Source of the DNA: Microbacterium kyungheense
Lineage (GTDB): Bacteria > Actinomycetota > Actinomycetes > Actinomycetales > Microbacteriaceae
Assembly (NCBI RefSeq): GCF_006783905.1
Contig: NZ_VFPE01000001.1
Coordinates: 682,001-746,000 of the forward strand
Direction: 5' to 3'
Length of the DNA: 64,000 bases
Both the position numbers and the translations under genes were made by a program. Positions 54,925 to 63,575 of this stretch are shown in pieces. Each line of letters starts with the position of its first letter. Position 1 is the first letter of the stretch. The notes beneath the pieces were generated by a model. It did no database searches. It saw only the letters and a program-made list of their open reading frames with translations, and was not told the origin of the DNA.

Positions 54925-56967
54925 TCAGTTCTGGACGGTGACCTCGGTGCCCATGGGCGCCCACTGGTACAGGAACTCGGCGACGCCGACGGGCAGATTG
55001 ACGCAGCCGTGGCTCATCCGGTTGCCGAAGTTGTTGTGCCAGTACGCACCGTGCAGCGCCTGGTCGCCGTTGAAGTACATGACCCACGGGACGTTCTTCG
55101 TGTAGTAGTACGGCGCCTTCGTGAGGTCGGGGTTGCCCATGTTCTGTGAGCGCAGCTTGGCCGTGATGCGATAGCTGCCGGTGTGCGTGTCGTGGCCGGG
55201 GAGGCCGGACGACATGCGCGTCGAACTGACGACGACGCCGTTCTCGTAGAAGTACGCGGCCTGGTCGCTGAGATCGACGACGATGTTGCGGGCCAGCGTG
55301 GTCGTGCTGACCGGCACCTCGTCGACGGGCAGCTTGTAGACGGGGTCGCCCGTGCCCAGCTGTGCGGCGAACGCGGCAGCGATCCCCGCCGTGGCGCCGA
55401 GCTGACGACCGGACTGTCCGGCGGCGATCGTCTGGAGCACCTTTCCGGCGCGGTCCGTGATCTCGACGGCGTTCTCAGGTGCGCGGTCGACGGCGGCCGC
55501 CAGCGTGTCCACGACCGGCTGGATGGCAGCCGGATCCGCGGTGATCGTGAACGCGCCGTCCTTCGGGGTGACGGTGAGCCAGGATGCCGCCACCGCGCGG
55601 TCCACCGGCACGGTGCGCTCGTCGCCGACGTAGAAGCCGACGTTCGAGATCATGCCGTTGAGCGTGGTCGCGGTGTCGGTCGCGGTCTCGGTGGAGATCG
55701 CGGCGGGGACCTCGGCGATGACCGGGTCGAGTTCCACCCGCGTCTTGCCCGCCTCGAACGCCGCCTGGAGTGCCTGCTGCACCGTGGCGACGTCGACCCC
55801 GGTGCCGGGGACGGCGGGCGCCGCGACGTAGGCGGTCGACGCGCCGTCGTAGGCGATGGTCGCGTCGACGGGTTCGGTGAAGAGCTCGGGGGCCGCTTCG
55901 CGCAGCGCGGCGATCGCGGTGGTCGGGTCGAGCTCGATCTCGGCACCGGTCTCGGCGAACCATGCCGTCGGGTTCCACATGGGGTGCTCTGCGAAGGCTG
56001 CGTCGGCGAGAGCCTTCGCGTCGACCGAGGCGCCCAGCTCGGCACCGGTCACTTCGGCGTCGCCGCCGTCGCCGGTGAGGACCACCGTGGTACCCGCGAG
56101 CTGCCGTTCGATCGCGTCGGCGGCCGCCCCGGGCGTCATCCAGCCGACCGGCACACCGGCGACCGTCGTGCCGGGGGCGATCAGCAGCAGCGACGTCACG
56201 ACGAGGCCGACGGCGGCGACACCCGCGCCGATGCTCAGCCACAGTCCGGTGCGCTTCTTCTTCGGCTTCGGCTCTGCCCACGCGTAGACGGCGCCGTCGG
56301 TGCCGGCAGGCGGCGCCGCAGCGGCATCGGCCGTCGCGGGTGCGGCGGGGAGGACGGTGGTCGCGTCGGCGGTGTCGGGAGCGTCTGGAGCGTCCGTCGT
56401 GGGGGCCAGGACGGCTGTCACGACAGCGACGGTCGCGGCGTCGGCGGGTTCGACGGTGTCTTCGGGCTCGACGGTGTCTTCGGGCTCGACGGTGTCGGCG
56501 GTCACGACCGCCTCGTCAGCGGCGTGTGCCTCGACCGCGTCGTCTGTGTCGACGGCTTCATCGGACGCTTCGCCGTCCGGAGCCGCATCCATCTCGTCGG
56601 CAGGCTCGACGGCGTCCTCGGCGGCAGGCTCGGAGGCGTCCTCGACGGCAGGCTCGGAGGCGTCCTCGACGGCAGCCTCGCCGTCCTCGGTGGTGTCTGC
56701 GACCGCCGGCTCACTGTCGTCGGCGGGTTCCGCCGCGTCCTCGGCCTCGGTCTCTCCGGTGTCCTCGGAATCCTCGACCGGCTCGGACTCGTCGGAGGCG
56801 TCATCCGCCTCGTCGTCGGCAGAGTCGTCGGCGGAGTCGTCGGCCTCGCGGTCGGCGGGGGAGCCCTCGAGCTCCGCGTCCGTCGCGTCGTCGACCGTCT
56901 CTTCGACCTCGACGTCGTCGCCTGCGGACGCCTTGTCGGCTTGCGGCTGAGTCGCCAGATCCGTCAC
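54925..56967 (-). CDS. Membrane-anchored L,D-transpeptidase with long acidic N-terminal tail
   Basis: The 680-residue protein has about 230 Asp/Glu/Ala/Pro-rich residues, then KPKKKRTGLW and one transmembrane helix (LSIGAGVAAVGLVVTSLLLI), then peptidoglycan-binding-like (PG_binding_4/VanW-associated) repeats and a C-terminal YkuD domain. The catalytic motif is HGAYWHNNFGNRMSHGCVNLP with its Cys codon at 55003-55005. It should form 3-3 crosslinks in, or anchor proteins to, peptidoglycan outside the membrane, with the acidic tail in the cytoplasm. The GTG at 56967 is preceded by GGGTGAAGG; a longer frame upstream lacks a ribosome binding site. Short in-frame nucleotide repeats (56451-56496, 56623-56670) show the tail grows by slippage. 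Confidence 0.92.
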   Translation of the reverse strand: MTDLATQPQADKASAGDDVEVEETVDDATDAELEGSPADREADDSADDSADDEADDASDESEPVEDSEDTGETEAEDAAEPADDSEPAVADTTEDGEAAVEDASEPAVEDASEPAAEDAVEPADEMDAAPDGEASDEAVDTDDAVEAHAADEAVVTADTVEPEDTVEPEDTVEPADAATVAVVTAVLAPTTDAPDAPDTADATTVLPAAPATADAAAAPPAGTDGAVYAWAEPKPKKKRTGLWLSIGAGVAAVGLVVTSLLLIAPGTTVAGVPVGWMTPGAAADAIERQLAGTTVVLTGDGGDAEVTGAELGASVDAKALADAAFAEHPMWNPTAWFAETGAEIELDPTTAIAALREAAPELFTEPVDATIAYDGASTAYVAAPAVPGTGVDVATVQQALQAAFEAGKTRVELDPVIAEVPAAISTETATDTATTLNGMISNVGFYVGDERTVPVDRAVAASWLTVTPKDGAFTITADPAAIQPVVDTLAAAVDRAPENAVEITDRAGKVLQTIAAGQSGRQLGATAGIAAAFAAQLGTGDPVYKLPVDEVPVSTTTLARNIVVDLSDQAAYFYENGVVVSSTRMSSGLPGHDTHTGSYRITAKLRSQNMGNPDLTKAPYYYTKNVPWVMYFNGDQALHGAYWHNNFGNRMSHGCVNLPVGVAEFLYQWAPMGTEVTVQN

Positions 56968-57152
56968 GCCTTCACCCCCCGAATGTGATCCACGCTTCCG
57001 ACAATGGTAAGCGACGCCCGCGCGCGCGTGGGTCACGTCCTGATCACGCACGAATCGCCGGTCACGCCGTGAAAGCCGGGAGCCTGCGGCGGTGCGGCAC
57101 CGGACCGCGCATCACAGTTTTGTAAAGCATCCGGCCAAAACGGTCGGAGGAC

Positions 57153-57188
57153 TTGCGAAAAGTTTGTTCGTAAGGTCTACTAACAAAC
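57153..57188 (+). promoter_or_regulatory. Promoter/operator of the ROK regulator, leaderless
   Basis: TTGCGA (57153-57158), 17 bases, TCTACT (57176-57181) place the transcript start at or within a base or two of the ATG at 57189, and no Shine-Dalgarno is present. GTTTGTT (57162-57168) and AACAAAC (57182-57188) form a 7-bp dyad spanning the -10, a likely autoregulatory operator. The rest of the 221-base divergent gap with the transpeptidase gene shows nothing clear. Confidence 0.6.
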
Positions 57189-58391
57189 ATGCCAACTTCG
57201 GAAGCGCGACGCGGCTCTTCCATTATCGACACGCCGCAGAGTCCCACCGCGAATGCCCGCGCATTCGCCCCCGGTCGCACCCTGCGACAGGGGGCCAAGG
57301 TCCTGCCCGAGCACGCCCGCGGCCACAACCGCTCGCTCGTGCTGCAGACGCTGTTCCACCAGGGGGCGATGAGTCGCGCCGATCTGTCGCGAGAGACGGG
57401 TCTGACGCGCGTCACGATCTCGGATCTCGTCGCCGAGCTGATCGCCGACGGGTTCGTCGCCGAGATCGGCGTGCGCGAGGCATCCGGTCCTGGGAAGCCG
57501 GCCATCCTCGTCGACCTCGATCACGCGGGCCACCGGATCGTCGGGCTCGACCTGTCGGGCAGCGACACGTTCATCGGCGCCGTGCTCACGCTCGACGGCA
57601 GCATCGTGGCGCGCCGCGAAGTGCCGCTCCCCGCGGACGCGGACGTCGTCTCGACGGTGATCGAGCTCGCGCGCGCCCTCGTCGCGGAAGCGCACGCGCC
57701 GGTCCTCGGCGTGGGCGTCGGCACGCCCGGTGTGATCGACGACCGCGGCGTCATCCTCACGGCCCCCAACTTCGGCTGGGCAGGATTCGACCTCGAGGGC
57801 GCGCTGCGGAGCGCTCTCGGGCTCCCCGTGCTCGTCGCCAACGATGCCAACGCCGCCGTCCTCGCCGAGTACACGTTCGGCGGTGCGCCCGACGACGTGC
57901 TGCTCGTCAAGGTCGGGCGAGGCGTGGGCTCGGGCCTGCTGCTGGCGGGCCAGCCGATGCGCGGCAGCCGCTTCGCCGCGGGTGAGATCGGCCACGTCAC
58001 CGTCGGCACCGACGGCGGCCCCCAGTGCGCCTGCGGGAAGGTGGGATGCCTCGAGGCCTGGCTGTCCGTGCCCTCGCTCACCTCACGCCTGGCCGAGGCA
58101 TCCGATCCCGACGCCCACGAGGGCATCCTGCGCGACGCGGGGGAGCGGCTGGGCATCGCCCTCGCACCCGTGGTCGGCACCCTCGATGTCTCGGAGATCG
58201 TACTCTCAGGCCCTGCTGATCTTCTCGGCGGTCCCCTTGCGGATCAGGCCGTCGAAGCCCTCCGCGCGCGCACGCTCGCGCCGTCACACGACGACGAAGG
58301 CGTGCGGGTGCGGATGACGGAGCAAGGCCAGGACATCGTCCTGCGCGGCGCGGCCGTCATGGTCCTGTCCGGACAACTGGGGGTGTCCTAG
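57189..58391 (+). CDS. ROK-family (NagC/XylR-type) transcriptional regulator
   Basis: The 400-residue protein has an N-terminal winged helix-turn-helix (RSLVLQTLFHQGAMSRADLSRETGLTRVTISDLV) and a ROK sugar-binding domain with IVGLDLSGSDTFIGAV, GVGVGTPGVID, LVANDANAAVLAE, the GEIGHVTV motif and the zinc site CACGKVGCLEAW. It precedes a binding protein, permeases, a ROK kinase and nagB in the same direction, so it probably controls amino-sugar uptake in response to GlcNAc or its phosphate. The ATG appears to be the first base of the mRNA. Confidence 0.9.
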   Translation: MPTSEARRGSSIIDTPQSPTANARAFAPGRTLRQGAKVLPEHARGHNRSLVLQTLFHQGAMSRADLSRETGLTRVTISDLVAELIADGFVAEIGVREASGPGKPAILVDLDHAGHRIVGLDLSGSDTFIGAVLTLDGSIVARREVPLPADADVVSTVIELARALVAEAHAPVLGVGVGTPGVIDDRGVILTAPNFGWAGFDLEGALRSALGLPVLVANDANAAVLAEYTFGGAPDDVLLVKVGRGVGSGLLLAGQPMRGSRFAAGEIGHVTVGTDGGPQCACGKVGCLEAWLSVPSLTSRLAEASDPDAHEGILRDAGERLGIALAPVVGTLDVSEIVLSGPADLLGGPLADQAVEALRARTLAPSHDDEGVRVRMTEQGQDIVLRGAAVMVLSGQLGVS

Positions 58392-58416
58392 ACCTCGGCC
58401 TAGACACCGCAATCAC

Positions 58417-58470
58417 TCCGGCGGCTTCCCCCCGAACCGCCGGATCCCCCTGGATGGGCCACCCGGCCCA
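58417..58470 (+). terminator. Two hairpins between the ROK regulator and the binding-protein gene
   Basis: TCCGGCGG (58417-58424) pairs with CCGCCGGA (58437-58444), and TGGGCC (58455-58460) with GGCCCA (58465-58470). There is no U run. They may attenuate readthrough or stabilise the binding-protein mRNA. Confidence 0.45.
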
Positions 58471-58503
58471 CCCGAACACCAAGAGAACATGAAGGAACAC
58501 ACC

Positions 58504-59844
58504 ATGAAGAAGACGCTTGGAGCCGTGGCGCTCATCGGCGCCTCGGCACTGGTGCTCGCCGGCTGCGCCGGCAGCGGCAACGCGGGCGGCGGTTCGGCCG
58601 ACGACGCTTCCGGGTTCGACCCCGAAGGCGCCAAGGGCCAGAACATCACGTTCTGGGTCATGGGTGGCGACACCCCGGACGAGCTGCGCCAGTACCTGAA
58701 GGACGAGTACAAGGCGGCCACCGGCGGCACGCTGACCATCGAGCAGCAGGACTGGACCGACGCGGTCACCAAGCTCGCGAACCAGCTCCCCGACGCCAAC
58801 AACACCCCCGACGTCACCGAGATCGGCAACACCTGGTCGCCGACCTTCACGACGGCGGGCTCGTTCAGCGACCTGAGCGGCATCTACGACGAGCTCGGCG
58901 GCGACGACCTGCTGCAGTCGTTCGTGGACGTGGGCACGGTCGACGGCAAGCAGTACGCGCTGCCGTACTACTTCGGCTCGCGCTACATCACGTACCGCAA
59001 GGACATCTGGGACGCCGCGGGCCTCGAGGTGCCCAAGACGCTCGAGGAGTTCAACGAGGACGTCAAGACGCTCCGCACCGACAGCCAGTCGGGCTTCTAC
59101 ATCGGCGGCGAGGACTGGCGCAACGGCGTCTCGTGGATCTTCGCGAACGGCGGCGATCTGGCCAAGAAGGACGGCGACAAGTGGGTCTCGACCCTCAGCG
59201 ACGCCAAGACGATCACGGGCCTCGAGCAGTTCCAGGACCTGTTCCAGAACGCCTCGAACGCTCCGGCCACCGAGGACGACAGCACCCCGTGGGTCAACAT
59301 CAACAACGACAAGAACGGCAACCCGCCGACCGCCGCCACGATCATCGCACCCGGCTGGGCGCACTGGTCGATCGGTGACTTCGTCGAGGAGAAGACCGGC
59401 GACGACGGCAAGGTGACCGAGGTCCGCGAATGGAACGACGACACGTTCGGCGTCTTCCCGCTGCCCGGCACCACCGCGGGCGAGGCCGCTCCGGTCTTCG
59501 CCGGCGGCTCGAACATCGGCATCTCGGCCAAGAGCAAGAACCAGGCCGGCGCCAAGGAGCTGCTGCGCATCATCTTCTCGGACGAGTACCAGCAGATGCT
59601 CGGCAAGAACGGCCTCGGCCCGGCGAACACGCAGTTCGTCGACTCGCTGGGTGACGACATCTTCGCCTCGGCTCTCATCGAGTCGGCGCTGAACTCGAAG
59701 CTCACCCCGGCCGCGCCGGGCTGGGCCGCCGTCGAGGGTCAGAAGATCCTCGAGGAGTTCTTCGGCAAGGTGGCCGCCGGTGGCGACATCGAGGCGCTGG
59801 CCAAGGAGTACGACGAGAAGATCGACGCCATCATCAACGGCTGA
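58504..59844 (+). CDS. Extracellular sugar-binding lipoprotein (GlcNAc/chitobiose, DasA/NgcE-like)
   Basis: The 446-residue protein has a lipoprotein signal ending LVLAGC (Cys21) and a family 1 solute-binding fold (ITFWVMGG, YKAATGGTLTIEQQDW, PDVTEIGNTW, YALPYYFGSRYITYRKDIWDAAGLEVP). Position before two permeases, a ROK kinase and nagB implies GlcNAc or N,N'-diacetylchitobiose uptake; that is contextual. The ATG at 58504 has AAGGA at good spacing; an in-frame ATG at 58489 is less likely. Folded intergenic RNA precedes it. Confidence 0.9.
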   Translation: MKKTLGAVALIGASALVLAGCAGSGNAGGGSADDASGFDPEGAKGQNITFWVMGGDTPDELRQYLKDEYKAATGGTLTIEQQDWTDAVTKLANQLPDANNTPDVTEIGNTWSPTFTTAGSFSDLSGIYDELGGDDLLQSFVDVGTVDGKQYALPYYFGSRYITYRKDIWDAAGLEVPKTLEEFNEDVKTLRTDSQSGFYIGGEDWRNGVSWIFANGGDLAKKDGDKWVSTLSDAKTITGLEQFQDLFQNASNAPATEDDSTPWVNINNDKNGNPPTAATIIAPGWAHWSIGDFVEEKTGDDGKVTEVREWNDDTFGVFPLPGTTAGEAAPVFAGGSNIGISAKSKNQAGAKELLRIIFSDEYQQMLGKNGLGPANTQFVDSLGDDIFASALIESALNSKLTPAAPGWAAVEGQKILEEFFGKVAAGGDIEALAKEYDEKIDAIING

Positions 59845-59922
59845 GACCCTTCTTGACCTGCCGGGGTCGCGGGCAGCGCCCGCGACCCCGGTCCCCTGCG
59901 AGACCCCCCGAAGGAGGCGGGC

Positions 59923-60879
59923 ATGGCTGTTCCTGCCCCCACCACCATTGAGCACGACCAGCGTGCCGACGAGTCCGTCGGCACCCGTCGCCGCTCGCCC
60001 GTTCCCTACCTCCTGCTGATCCCCGCGATCGCCATCCTGCTGTTCGGCATGGGCTATCCCGTCGTGTGGCAGGTCATCACGTCTTTCCAGAAGTACGGCG
60101 CCCTGCAGCAGCTCGGCGGCAAGGCCCCCGACTTCGTCGGACTCGACAACTACATCGCGGTCGCGACGAGCCCCACGTTCTGGGAAGTGGCGCTGCGCTC
60201 GGTGATCTTCTGCATCGTCACCGCGTTCATCACCGTCGTCATCGGCATGGCGCTGGCGCTGCTCATGACCCGCGTCTTCGGGTGGGTGCGCATCACGCTG
60301 CAGATCGCCCTGCTGCTGGCCTGGGCGATGCCCGTCGTCGCCGCCATGACGGTGTGGATCTGGCTGTTCGACCGCCGACGCGGCGTCGTCAACTACCTGC
60401 TCGACCTCATCCCCGGCGTCGACATGAACCAGTACAACTGGATCGGCGGCGACCCGTTCGTCTTCTTCCTGGTCGCGTCGATCATCGTCACGTGGATGTC
60501 CGTGCCCTTCGTGGCCTTCTCGGCCTACGCCGGTCTCACGCAGGTCTCGACCGAGATGGTCGAGGCGAGCCAGCTCGACGGCGCGACCGGCTGGCAGCGG
60601 ATGCGCTACATCGTGCTGCCGATCATCCGTCCGGTGATCATGATCGTCCTGCTGCTGAACCTCATCTGGGACCTGCGCGTCTTCACGCAGATCACGATGC
60701 TGCAGGATGCCGGTTCCAAGACCACCAGCTACGACCTGCTCGGCACCTACATCTACAAGATGGGCGTCGCGGGCCTGAACTTCGGCCAGGGCGCCGCGAT
60801 GGCGATCTTCGTGCTCGCGCTGACGATCGTGCTCAGCTGGTTCTACATCCGCAGTCTCCTGAAGGAGGACCAGGCCTGA
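59923..60879 (+). CDS. Carbohydrate ABC permease (MalF/DasB type)
   Basis: The 318-residue membrane subunit has a short polar N-terminus, six hydrophobic segments and the EAA loop VEASQLDGATGWQRMRYIVLPII. AAGGAGG lies seven bases before the ATG at 59923. It forms the channel together with the next gene product, whose ATG overlaps its stop by one base (TGATG). As in the mannan operon, no ATPase subunit is encoded. Confidence 0.94.
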   Translation: MAVPAPTTIEHDQRADESVGTRRRSPVPYLLLIPAIAILLFGMGYPVVWQVITSFQKYGALQQLGGKAPDFVGLDNYIAVATSPTFWEVALRSVIFCIVTAFITVVIGMALALLMTRVFGWVRITLQIALLLAWAMPVVAAMTVWIWLFDRRRGVVNYLLDLIPGVDMNQYNWIGGDPFVFFLVASIIVTWMSVPFVAFSAYAGLTQVSTEMVEASQLDGATGWQRMRYIVLPIIRPVIMIVLLLNLIWDLRVFTQITMLQDAGSKTTSYDLLGTYIYKMGVAGLNFGQGAAMAIFVLALTIVLSWFYIRSLLKEDQA

Positions 60880-61793
60880 TGTCCGCCTCTGCACAGCTCG
60901 CGCCGACGCCCACCCGCGCGCCGCGTTCGTCCCAGCCGGCCGCGCCGGCCGCCAAGCGCCGCCCCCGTGGCCGCGGAGCCAAGTGGGGGTGGAGCATCCT
61001 CGCGATCGTGCTGGCCTTCATCTGGGTGTTCCCGGTCTACTGGATGGTCAACTCGTCGATGCTCTCGTCGGCGACGCTCGAGTCGTTCACCCCGACCTTC
61101 CTGCCCCTCGGCGGCAACTTCGACAACTTCGGGGCGGTCATCAACGACAGGTTCTTCAGCGCGCTGGGCATCAGCCTCGCGGTGACGATCATCGCGGTGT
61201 TCTGCTGTCTTCTGTTCGCGTTCCTCGCCTCGGTGGCGATCAGCCGCTTCCGCTTCCGCGGGCGCACGACGTTCGTCCTCGCGATCCTCATCGTGCAGAT
61301 GCTGCCGGCCGAGGGCCTGTTCATCGCGCAGTACAAGATGATGAGCGAGCTCGGTCTGCTGTCGAACGTGCTGGGTCTGAGCCTTCTGTACATCGCCGCG
61401 GTCGTGCCCTTCACCGTGTGGATGCTGCGCGGCTTCGTCGCCGGTGTCCCGGCCGAACTGGAGGAGGCCGCGATGGTCGACGGGCTCAGCCGCACCCAGG
61501 CTTTCATGCGGATCACGCTGCCGCTGCTGGCGCCGGGGCTCGTGGCATCCGGTGTCTTCGCGTTCCTGCAGTGCTGGAACGAGTTCACCGTCGCCCTGGT
61601 GATCATGAACGCCGAGAACCAGACCCTGCCGCTGTGGCTGCGCGGGTTCGTGCAGCAGAGCACCAGCCGGGCGATCGACTGGGGCGAGGTGATGGCCGCA
61701 TCGACCATCGTGGCGATCCCCGTCATTATCTTCTTCGTGATCGTCCAGGGCCGCATGACCAGCGGTCTCGTCGCGGGCGCGGTCAAGGGCTGA
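60879..61793 (+). CDS. Carbohydrate ABC permease (MalG/DasC type)
   Basis: The 304-residue protein starts with a Pro/Ala/Arg-rich cytoplasmic tail, has six hydrophobic segments and the loop EEAAMVDGLSRTQAFMRITLPLL, and ends MTSGLVAGAVKG, typical for the second CUT1 permease. Its ribosome binding site GAAGGAGG lies inside the end of the preceding gene and the start overlaps the preceding stop. A longer in-frame upstream extension was discarded. Confidence 0.94.
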   Translation: MSASAQLAPTPTRAPRSSQPAAPAAKRRPRGRGAKWGWSILAIVLAFIWVFPVYWMVNSSMLSSATLESFTPTFLPLGGNFDNFGAVINDRFFSALGISLAVTIIAVFCCLLFAFLASVAISRFRFRGRTTFVLAILIVQMLPAEGLFIAQYKMMSELGLLSNVLGLSLLYIAAVVPFTVWMLRGFVAGVPAELEEAAMVDGLSRTQAFMRITLPLLAPGLVASGVFAFLQCWNEFTVALVIMNAENQTLPLWLRGFVQQSTSRAIDWGEVMAASTIVAIPVIIFFVIVQGRMTSGLVAGAVKG

Positions 61794-61836
61794 TGGGCGC
61801 GCACCGAGTCGCCGCCTCCCGTGCGGAGGTCGGCGG

Positions 61837-62787
61837 ATGAGGGTCGGACTCGACGTCGGGGGCACCAAGACCGACGCGGTCGCCGTGGACGACGCCGGCG
61901 TGATCGTCGGCAGGCTTCGCGTGCCGACCGGATGGGGTCCGGATGCCGTCGGCCAGACGGTCGTGGACGCCGTGCGCGCGCTCGGGGCCGAGGCGGGGGT
62001 CGATCTCGCCGCCGTCCTTTCGGTGGGCATCGGCATCCCGGGTCAGATCGAGCCGGGGACGGGCCGCGTCGTGCACGCGGTGAACCTCGGGGTCGAGTCG
62101 CTGGACCTCGCGGCCGTCGTCGCCCCGCAGCTGGGCGTGCCGGTGCAGGTGGAGAACGACGTGAAGGCGGCCGCCCTCGGCGCGCACGCGCTGCACAGCG
62201 GCGGCTCGCCGACCCCCGGATCGATGGCGTACCTCAACCTCGGCACCGGCATCGCGGCGGGGATCGTCTCGGACGGCGTGCTGTGGCGCGGCGCCCGCGG
62301 CACTGCGGGCGAGGTCGGCCACATCTCGGTCGACCCGAACGGGCCGCTGTGCCGCTGCGGCCAGCGCGGGTGCATCGAGTCGTTCGCCGGCGGCGGAGCG
62401 GTCGCCGAGCGCTGGGGGCGGCGTGCTGCGCTGCCCGTGCGCGACGTGTTCGATGCCGCGGATGCCGGCGACGCCGAAGCGCGGGAGCTGCGCGCGGGTC
62501 TCGCCCGCGGCGTGGCCGCCGCCATCCGGGTACTGGTGCTGACGGCCGACGTCGATATCGTGGTGCTCGGAGGGGGTGTGACGGCGTTGGGCGATCGACT
62601 GATGACGGATGTCGCAGCCGAACTGTCGGCCAGTGCCGAAGCGTCCCCGTTCATGCGCTCGCTGCGTCTGCAGGAGCGGGTCGAGCTGCTGCCGCCGGGT
62701 TCGCCGGCTGCGGCGCTCGGGGCCGCGATCGTCGGCGCGCAGGGCGACGCCACACACGACACCGAGGAGGCTCTGGTCCATGGCTGA
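61837..62787 (+). CDS. ROK-family amino-sugar kinase (N-acetylglucosamine kinase-like)
   Basis: The 316-residue protein has the ATP motif VGLDVGGTKTDAVAV, GIGIPGQIEPGTG, VENDVKAAALG, the sugar/zinc region GEVGHISVDPNGPLCRCGQRGCIESFA (CxCGxxGC zinc site and catalytic Glu-His) and LGGGV. It lacks the helix-turn-helix of the upstream ROK regulator, so it is an enzyme, probably phosphorylating GlcNAc after ABC uptake. GGAGG precedes the ATG. Its end overlaps nagB by eight bases. Confidence 0.88.
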   Translation: MRVGLDVGGTKTDAVAVDDAGVIVGRLRVPTGWGPDAVGQTVVDAVRALGAEAGVDLAAVLSVGIGIPGQIEPGTGRVVHAVNLGVESLDLAAVVAPQLGVPVQVENDVKAAALGAHALHSGGSPTPGSMAYLNLGTGIAAGIVSDGVLWRGARGTAGEVGHISVDPNGPLCRCGQRGCIESFAGGGAVAERWGRRAALPVRDVFDAADAGDAEARELRAGLARGVAAAIRVLVLTADVDIVVLGGGVTALGDRLMTDVAAELSASAEASPFMRSLRLQERVELLPPGSPAAALGAAIVGAQGDATHDTEEALVHG

Positions 62788-63559
62788 GATCGTCATCGTC
62801 CGCGACAAGGCAGCGGCAGGGGCGCTGGTCGCCGAGCACATCGCGTCGCTCATCCGCGACAACCCCGAGACCGTGCTCGGTCTCGCGACCGGCTCGACGC
62901 CGCTGCCCGTGTACGAGGCCCTGCGCACGCGCCTGGAGGGCGTGGACGTGTCGCGCGTGCGCGGATTCGCGCTCGACGAGTACGTCGGGATCGACCCCGC
63001 CCACCCCGAGAGCTACCGATCGGTCATCACGCGTGAGGTCGTGGAGCCGCTCGGCCTCAACCCGGCGCTCATCCGCACGCCGGACGGCACGCCTGAGGGC
63101 ATCGAGCACCACGGCGAGGAGTACGACGAGGCCATCCGCGAGGCGGGCGGCATCGACCTGCAGATCCTCGGCATCGGCACCGACGGTCACATCGGCTTCA
63201 ACGAGCCGGGGTCGTCGTTCGCCTCGATCACGCGGGTCAAGACGCTCACCGAGCAGACGCGCAAAGACAACGCGCGCTTCTTCGACTCGATCGACGATGT
63301 GCCGATGCACTGCATCACGCAGGGGCTCGGCACGATCCTGCGCGCCCGGCACCTCGTGCTGCTGGCCTTCGGAGAGGGCAAGGCGGCCGCCGTCGCAGGA
63401 GCGGTGGAAGGGCCGGTGACCGCGTCCCTTCCCGGCTCTGCGATCCAGCTGCACGAGCGCGCCACCGTGGTGGTCGACGAGGCGGCCGCGTCGCAGCTCG
63501 CGCGCGCGGACTACTACCGCTACGCCTACGCGAACAAGCCTGACTGGCAGGGGATCTGA
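62780..63559 (+). CDS. nagB: Glucosamine-6-phosphate deaminase
   Basis: The 259-residue enzyme converts glucosamine-6-phosphate to fructose-6-phosphate and ammonia. Motifs: LGLATGSTPLPVYEAL (phosphate loop), FALDEYVGI with the proton-shuttle Asp, and GIGTDGHIGFNEPGSSF with the ring-opening Asp/His/Glu set. Length and ending match NagB. The ATG at 62780 overlaps the kinase gene. No nagA deacetylase is in the window; it must be elsewhere if the imported sugar is acetylated. Confidence 0.96.
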   Translation: MAEIVIVRDKAAAGALVAEHIASLIRDNPETVLGLATGSTPLPVYEALRTRLEGVDVSRVRGFALDEYVGIDPAHPESYRSVITREVVEPLGLNPALIRTPDGTPEGIEHHGEEYDEAIREAGGIDLQILGIGTDGHIGFNEPGSSFASITRVKTLTEQTRKDNARFFDSIDDVPMHCITQGLGTILRARHLVLLAFGEGKAAAVAGAVEGPVTASLPGSAIQLHERATVVVDEAAASQLARADYYRYAYANKPDWQGI

Positions 63560-63575
63560 GTCCTATGCTGACGGC

